Positions 60,592 through 64,000 of a stretch of DNA of 64,000 nucleotides are shown here, in pieces. The stretch is from an uncultured Mobiluncus sp. (GTDB taxonomy: Bacteria > Actinomycetota > Actinomycetes > Actinomycetales > Actinomycetaceae), in the NCBI RefSeq assembly GCF_947254095.1, contig NZ_CAMYBV010000005.1:52913-116912 (forward strand), in the 5' to 3' direction. The notes under the pieces are model-generated. The model searched no databases. It was not told the origin of the DNA and saw only the letters and a program-made list of their open reading frames with translations. Each line of letters begins with the position of its first letter. The first letter of the stretch is position 1. The translations under genes were made by a program, and so were the position numbers.

Positions 60592-61578
60592 ATGGAAGAA
60601 CTCCCTATGATTCTGTTTACCGTCATCGCCCAGATGGCAATCGGGGCTTTTTGGGCTCTGGGGTTTGTCCAACTGCGAGGACGGCTCCGCAAACTGCCTG
60701 GTGAAGCCATAGACCGGGTGACCGACACGTCTCTGTTCGCGGTCGGACCGCTGCTGATTCTCGGTTTCTTCGCGGCATTTTTCCACCTAAACGACCCGTT
60801 CCACGCCCCGTTCACGCTGCTGCACGTCGGCTCCTCGTGGCTCAGCCGCGAACTGCTGAGCGGGGTGTTGTTCGGCGGTTTCGGTTTCGTTTTCGCCGCG
60901 TGCCAGTGGAATAAGTGGCTGAGCCGCACCATCCGCGATGCGCTGGCGATCCTCACCGCCCTAAGCGGCTTGGCTCTGCTGACCGCGATGAGCGGGGTGT
61001 ACTGCACCGTCAGGACCATTCCGGCGTGGCACACCCCCGCGGTTCCCGTGTTCTTCTTTGCCTCGGCTCTGTTGACCGGCCCGCTCGCGGTGGCGCTGAG
61101 CCTGCTGCTGGTGTGGAAAAAGGCGCTGTCCGCTACCGAAGTTGCGACCGACGCAAAGGGGTGGCGTTCACGTCTCGCGGTCGGCCAGATTAGCGACGAC
61201 CTGAAGTCGCTGGTGCACTCCGCCATGCAAATCCTCACCATCGTGAGCGCGGCCAGCGGCATCGTCATCATGATTACCTACCCGGCTTACCTTTTGGGTC
61301 TGCATCAGCAGGGCGGGGCGGCGGCGCAGGTTGCCGACGTCATCTCGGGTGGTTTCCTGACCTGCCGCCTGATTCTGTTAGGTATCGCCGTCATCGGCGC
61401 TGGCGTGTTTGCTTTCACCCAGATTCGTTTGCATTCGCAGCCCACGACCACCCTGACCGTGTTGCTGTGCGGTTCCTTACTGCTGGCTTTCATCAGCGAA
61501 CTGATGGGCCGAGCCGTCCACTACGAGGGCTTGTGGCATGTAGGCTTGAATACAGTGCAAAACGTTATCGCACCCTAA
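60592..61578 (+). CDS. DmsC-type membrane anchor
   Basis: A 328-residue protein from ATG 60592, 2 bp after the dmsB-like stop. It has about eight membrane segments; the start MEELPMILFTVIAQMAIGAFWAL and the C-terminal FISELMGRAVHYEGLWHVGLN resemble DmsC. It anchors the enzyme and oxidises menaquinol. The frame ends before a hairpin at 61601. Confidence 0.9.
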   Translation: MEELPMILFTVIAQMAIGAFWALGFVQLRGRLRKLPGEAIDRVTDTSLFAVGPLLILGFFAAFFHLNDPFHAPFTLLHVGSSWLSRELLSGVLFGGFGFVFAACQWNKWLSRTIRDALAILTALSGLALLTAMSGVYCTVRTIPAWHTPAVPVFFFASALLTGPLAVALSLLLVWKKALSATEVATDAKGWRSRLAVGQISDDLKSLVHSAMQILTIVSAASGIVIMITYPAYLLGLHQQGGAAAQVADVISGGFLTCRLILLGIAVIGAGVFAFTQIRLHSQPTTTLTVLLCGSLLLAFISELMGRAVHYEGLWHVGLNTVQNVIAP

Positions 61579-61600
61579 CCGGGGTCCAAGAGAAAACTCG

Positions 61601-61629
61601 GTGGCTCCCGGCGCATAACCGGGAGCCAC
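61601..61629 (+). terminator. Hairpin inside the dms operon, after the anchor gene
   Basis: A perfect 11-bp stem GTGGCTCCCGG / CCGGGAGCCAC with a 7-base loop, then GCTTTA. It lies 25 bp before the chaperone start, so it could lower expression of the chaperone gene or protect the upstream mRNA. Confidence 0.7.
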
Positions 61630-61654
61630 GCTTTATGACAGAAGGAAGATACCC

Positions 61655-62554
61655 ATGAGTCAGCGCGTCGACACCCCCTATCTCGATGCTTTTGCAGCGT
61701 CTTTTTTGGTTCTGGGCCGGCTGCACCTGGGTCACGCCACCGAGGACACCCGCCGCGACATCTACTCGCAACTCTCGGACTGGCCCTTTTGGTCTGAACC
61801 GTCCCCCCTCCCCGAACTCGCTGACCTCCAGACGGACGCCCACACCGCCCACACCCGCGGCACCGACCTGCTGCAACGCTCTTGGGAAAGTCACGAGGAC
61901 GATGACACGATTCGCATGGATCAGGACTTCCTCTACGGGGTTTCGGCCAGCGCCCGAGTTTCGCCTTTCGAGTCGGTTCATGTTGGTGAGGAGCAGCTGG
62001 TTTTCGATACCGAGACGATTCAAGTCCGGCGCTATTATGCCCGCCTGGGTTTGCAGGTTCCTCGGCTGCACACCGAACCGGACGACCACCTGGGGCTGGA
62101 GTTCGCTTTTCTGTCTCAGGGCTGCCAGCAGATGATGACGGCGCTGGAACAGGGCCGGACTGAGGACTATACCCGCGTGCGCGACATCGTCACGGCTTTC
62201 ACGGCCGAACACCCTTTGCGCTGGGTTCCCGCGACTTTGCGTGAGGCCGAGGCACAGGCGCAAACCGCCTGGATGCAGGGGGTCGAGGCCCTGAGCTACG
62301 CCACTTTCGCGTCTTGGTGCGTGACTCTGTCCACCCGGGAGTTGCCCGCCTCCGCGGACGTGGTGTCGGGGTTCGCAGCTCCCTACCGAGGCGTTATGCC
62401 CGGTCACAAGGGCGTTGCGGCGGGTAAGTTCGGCGATCCGGGAGTGCCGGGGGTGGCTCGTGACGCGGTGGACACTGCCGCTCCCGCTCGACACGGCGAA
62501 CCTAGCGAACCCGGAAATCCTGACGACCACACTACGGAAAACCCCGCCCGATGA
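61655..62554 (+). CDS. TorD/DmsD-family chaperone
   Basis: A 299-residue all-helical protein. The match to the TorD family is mainly in residues 100-235: RRYYARLGLQVPRLHTEPDDHLGLEFAFLSQGC, with the EPDDHLGxEF signature. It binds the Tat signal of the catalytic subunit and helps cofactor insertion. It is longer than usual (~200); the last ~60 residues are Gly/Pro/Asp-rich and probably disordered. It overlaps the next gene by 4 bp (ATGA). Confidence 0.88.
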   Translation: MSQRVDTPYLDAFAASFLVLGRLHLGHATEDTRRDIYSQLSDWPFWSEPSPLPELADLQTDAHTAHTRGTDLLQRSWESHEDDDTIRMDQDFLYGVSASARVSPFESVHVGEEQLVFDTETIQVRRYYARLGLQVPRLHTEPDDHLGLEFAFLSQGCQQMMTALEQGRTEDYTRVRDIVTAFTAEHPLRWVPATLREAEAQAQTAWMQGVEALSYATFASWCVTLSTRELPASADVVSGFAAPYRGVMPGHKGVAAGKFGDPGVPGVARDAVDTAAPARHGEPSEPGNPDDHTTENPAR

Positions 62555-63444
62555 AAGACTCTCTGCGCGAACTGCTGCGCTTTTTGAGCGCTGGTGAAGT
62601 TCCCGAAACCCTGATTCTGGCCTGCGACCACAGCCCCCGACCGCGTGTACCCCGCCGGGCCTGCGCACTGCACTACGATGCTTGTTGGGGCGAGGCACCT
62701 TTGGGCTCGCTCGCCCAGATTCTGGCACTGGGTGTGGGGCGCATCGATTTTGTCCCCTGTTCACGAGACGGGGGCTTGAGTCGGCTGTTGCAGCTCGGCG
62801 ACAAGGTTTTTCCCGGCCGCTTACGCCTGTGGGATGAACCGCATCAGGGCAGGTTTACCGGAAAATGGGTTGAGGTTTCGCGTCTCGGGGTGTCGCGCCG
62901 GTCATTCTTAGGGCTGTCCACCACGTGCGCCCTAGACTTGAACGCCAACTGGCAAGAACGCAGCGCGCAGGCTTTTGCTCTGCTGGGGGTGCGCGAGCCG
63001 CCGCCGGACCCACCACCGTCATGGACCTTGCAGGTCAGCGGCTGCAACGTCTGCGGAGTGTGCGTCGCCGCGTGTCCCCACCAGGCTTTGTCTCTCACAC
63101 CTGATCCCGAGGACGCCAACCTGCTCACTCTCACCCAAGACCTGGCACGCTGCGAAGCTGACGGCACCTGCCTAAAACTGTGCCCGCCCCGCACCCTGGC
63201 GGTGCAAGGCCACCCCACTTGGGCGGAAATCCACAATGGGGCCGCCCGAACCCTGGCAGCAGTGAAAACGAAAGTCTGCCCCTCGTGTCACAACCGTTTC
63301 CCCGCCGGTACGGGCGAGCTCTGCCCCTTGTGCGCATTTAGACAAGACCACCCCTTCGGAGCAGCCCCGCCCGATATGTTCGGCGCCGGCGCTCGCCCCG
63401 GCGCGAGCGAAACGACAGGAAAACCGGGCCAGACTGAGCTTTAA
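62551..63444 (+). CDS. 4Fe-4S / zinc-ribbon protein of the dms operon
   Basis: A 297-residue protein. Residues 1-110 form a domain with scattered Cys (LILACDHSP, ACALHYDACWGE, DFVPCSRDGG). An internal SRRSFLGLS lies near 115-123. A two-cluster ferredoxin domain follows (CNVCGVCVAACP near 168; C-x4-CLKLCPP near 205), then a C-terminal zinc-ribbon-like pair (CPSCHNRF...CPLC near 245-265). It may pass electrons during cofactor assembly or serve as an alternative electron donor. It is translated by overlap with the chaperone gene. I know no characterised protein with this exact domain order. Confidence 0.75.
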   Translation: MKDSLRELLRFLSAGEVPETLILACDHSPRPRVPRRACALHYDACWGEAPLGSLAQILALGVGRIDFVPCSRDGGLSRLLQLGDKVFPGRLRLWDEPHQGRFTGKWVEVSRLGVSRRSFLGLSTTCALDLNANWQERSAQAFALLGVREPPPDPPPSWTLQVSGCNVCGVCVAACPHQALSLTPDPEDANLLTLTQDLARCEADGTCLKLCPPRTLAVQGHPTWAEIHNGAARTLAAVKTKVCPSCHNRFPAGTGELCPLCAFRQDHPFGAAPPDMFGAGARPGASETTGKPGQTEL

Positions 63445-63450
63445 ATACAC

Positions 63451-63482
63451 TTGTGGGGCCAAGGTTGCCCCTGACCCCACAA
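63451..63482 (-). terminator. Hairpin between the dms operon and rplA
   Basis: TTGTGGGG / CCCCACAA (8 bp) with an alternative inner GGGGC/GCCCC pairing lies between two convergent stop codons and can serve both strands. U-runs are weak. Confidence 0.55.
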
Positions 63483-63494
63483 TGAAGAAAGTGC

Positions 63495-64000
63495 TTATTC
63501 CTTAGTCGCTAAGGACAGCGGAATCGACGGACCCATCGTCGTTGAGATGACAGCCTTCGTGATGTAGCGGCCCTTGATGGTCGAGGGGCGCAGACGCTCG
63601 ACTTCCTCCAGCACAGCCCGGAAGTTCTCGGCCAACTGGGCGGCCTCAAACGAGCACTTACCGACGATGAACTGCAGGTTAGCGTGCTTGTCAACGCGGA
63701 ACTCGATACGCCCGCCCTTGATGTCCTTGACCGCTTTCGCCACGTCCATGGTGACGGTACCGGTCTTGGGGTTCGGCATCAGGCCGCGCGGGCCGAGCAC
63801 CTTACCCAAGCGACCGACCTTGCCCATCAAGTCAGGGGTCGCCACGGCCACATCAAAGTCGGTGTAGCCTTTGGAAACTTTCTCAATGAGTTCGTCCCCA
63901 CCGACCTCGTCAGCGCCCGCCGCCTCGGCGTCAGCGGCCTTATCACCTACGGCAAAAACCAGGACCCGAGCGGTTTTGCCGGTGCCGTGAGGCAGAGAAA
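63495..64000 (-). CDS. rplA: 50S ribosomal protein L1, N-terminus beyond the window
   Basis: The minus-strand frame is open to the window edge: LPHGTGKTARVLVFAVGDKA at the cut end, then DFDVAVATPDLMGKVGRLGK, VLGPRGLMPNPKTGTVT and FRVDKHANLQFIVGK. These are the L1 hallmarks. About 168 of ~230 residues are visible. L1 forms the mobile stalk at the E site and often represses its own operon. rplK is expected just outside the window. Confidence 0.98.
   Translation of the reverse strand, partial: SLPHGTGKTARVLVFAVGDKAADAEAAGADEVGGDELIEKVSKGYTDFDVAVATPDLMGKVGRLGKVLGPRGLMPNPKTGTVTMDVAKAVKDIKGGRIEFRVDKHANLQFIVGKCSFEAAQLAENFRAVLEEVERLRPSTIKGRYITKAVISTTMGPSIPLSLATKE

Noticed and set aside
61565..62764. 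Minus-strand frame of 399 codons
   Set aside because: Antisense to the TorD-type and ferredoxin-type genes, whose motifs are clear.

Overview
The window reads as the chromosome of a moderately high-GC Gram-positive actinobacterium, most likely an Actinomycetaceae member (a Mobiluncus-like genome would fit, but this is inference). The reasons are two LytR-CpsA-Psr (LCP) proteins, a secreted amidase with three cell-wall-binding-2 repeats, the DUF2304 / DUF6541 / YfhO / GtrA protein set, and many genes with a -10 box placed 6-8 nt before the start codon, as in actinobacterial leaderless transcription. No tRNA, rRNA or CRISPR array was seen.

Region 1 (1-41.5 kb) is a large cell-surface glycopolymer locus. 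It opens with glycosyltransferases, a Wzx-type flippase and a membrane nucleotide-sugar epimerase/dehydratase. A second, 5'-truncated copy of the GT2 gene follows; it is split by an IS21-family element that itself carries an IS256-family element. Next come two GT4 genes, one with two in-frame TGA codons, and a five-enzyme set (WbpA, WbpI, WbpB, WbpE and WbpD types) that together would make a UDP-2,3-diacetamido-2,3-dideoxy-uronic acid. After a secreted amidase there is a GtrA / GtrB(CsbB) / YfhO triad expected to glycosylate polymers outside the membrane. A block centred on a Wzm/Wzt ABC exporter follows, with paralogous GT2 genes on both sides, an O-acetyltransferase and a DUF6541 membrane protein. 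Two LCP ligases end the region and would attach the finished polymer to peptidoglycan.

Region 2 (41.5-53.4 kb) is mainly housekeeping and regulatory: an intergenic tract with a 32-bp tandem repeat and several hairpins, purE-purK, a GntR-ABC (YtrABC-like) operon, maf, two alpha/beta hydrolases, an OmpR-type two-component system, a solo beta-class adenine methyltransferase and a BrnQ carrier.

Region 3 (53.4-64 kb) holds an unrecognised 546-residue protein bounded by two strong hairpins, then rplL-rplJ and rplA (cut by the window end). Between the ribosomal genes lies a TetR-controlled DMSO-reductase-type operon (molybdoenzyme, four-cluster ferredoxin, membrane anchor, TorD chaperone, unusual ferredoxin/zinc-ribbon protein). 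A near-perfect 22-bp palindrome covers the -35 box of the dms promoter and is the probable TetR operator.
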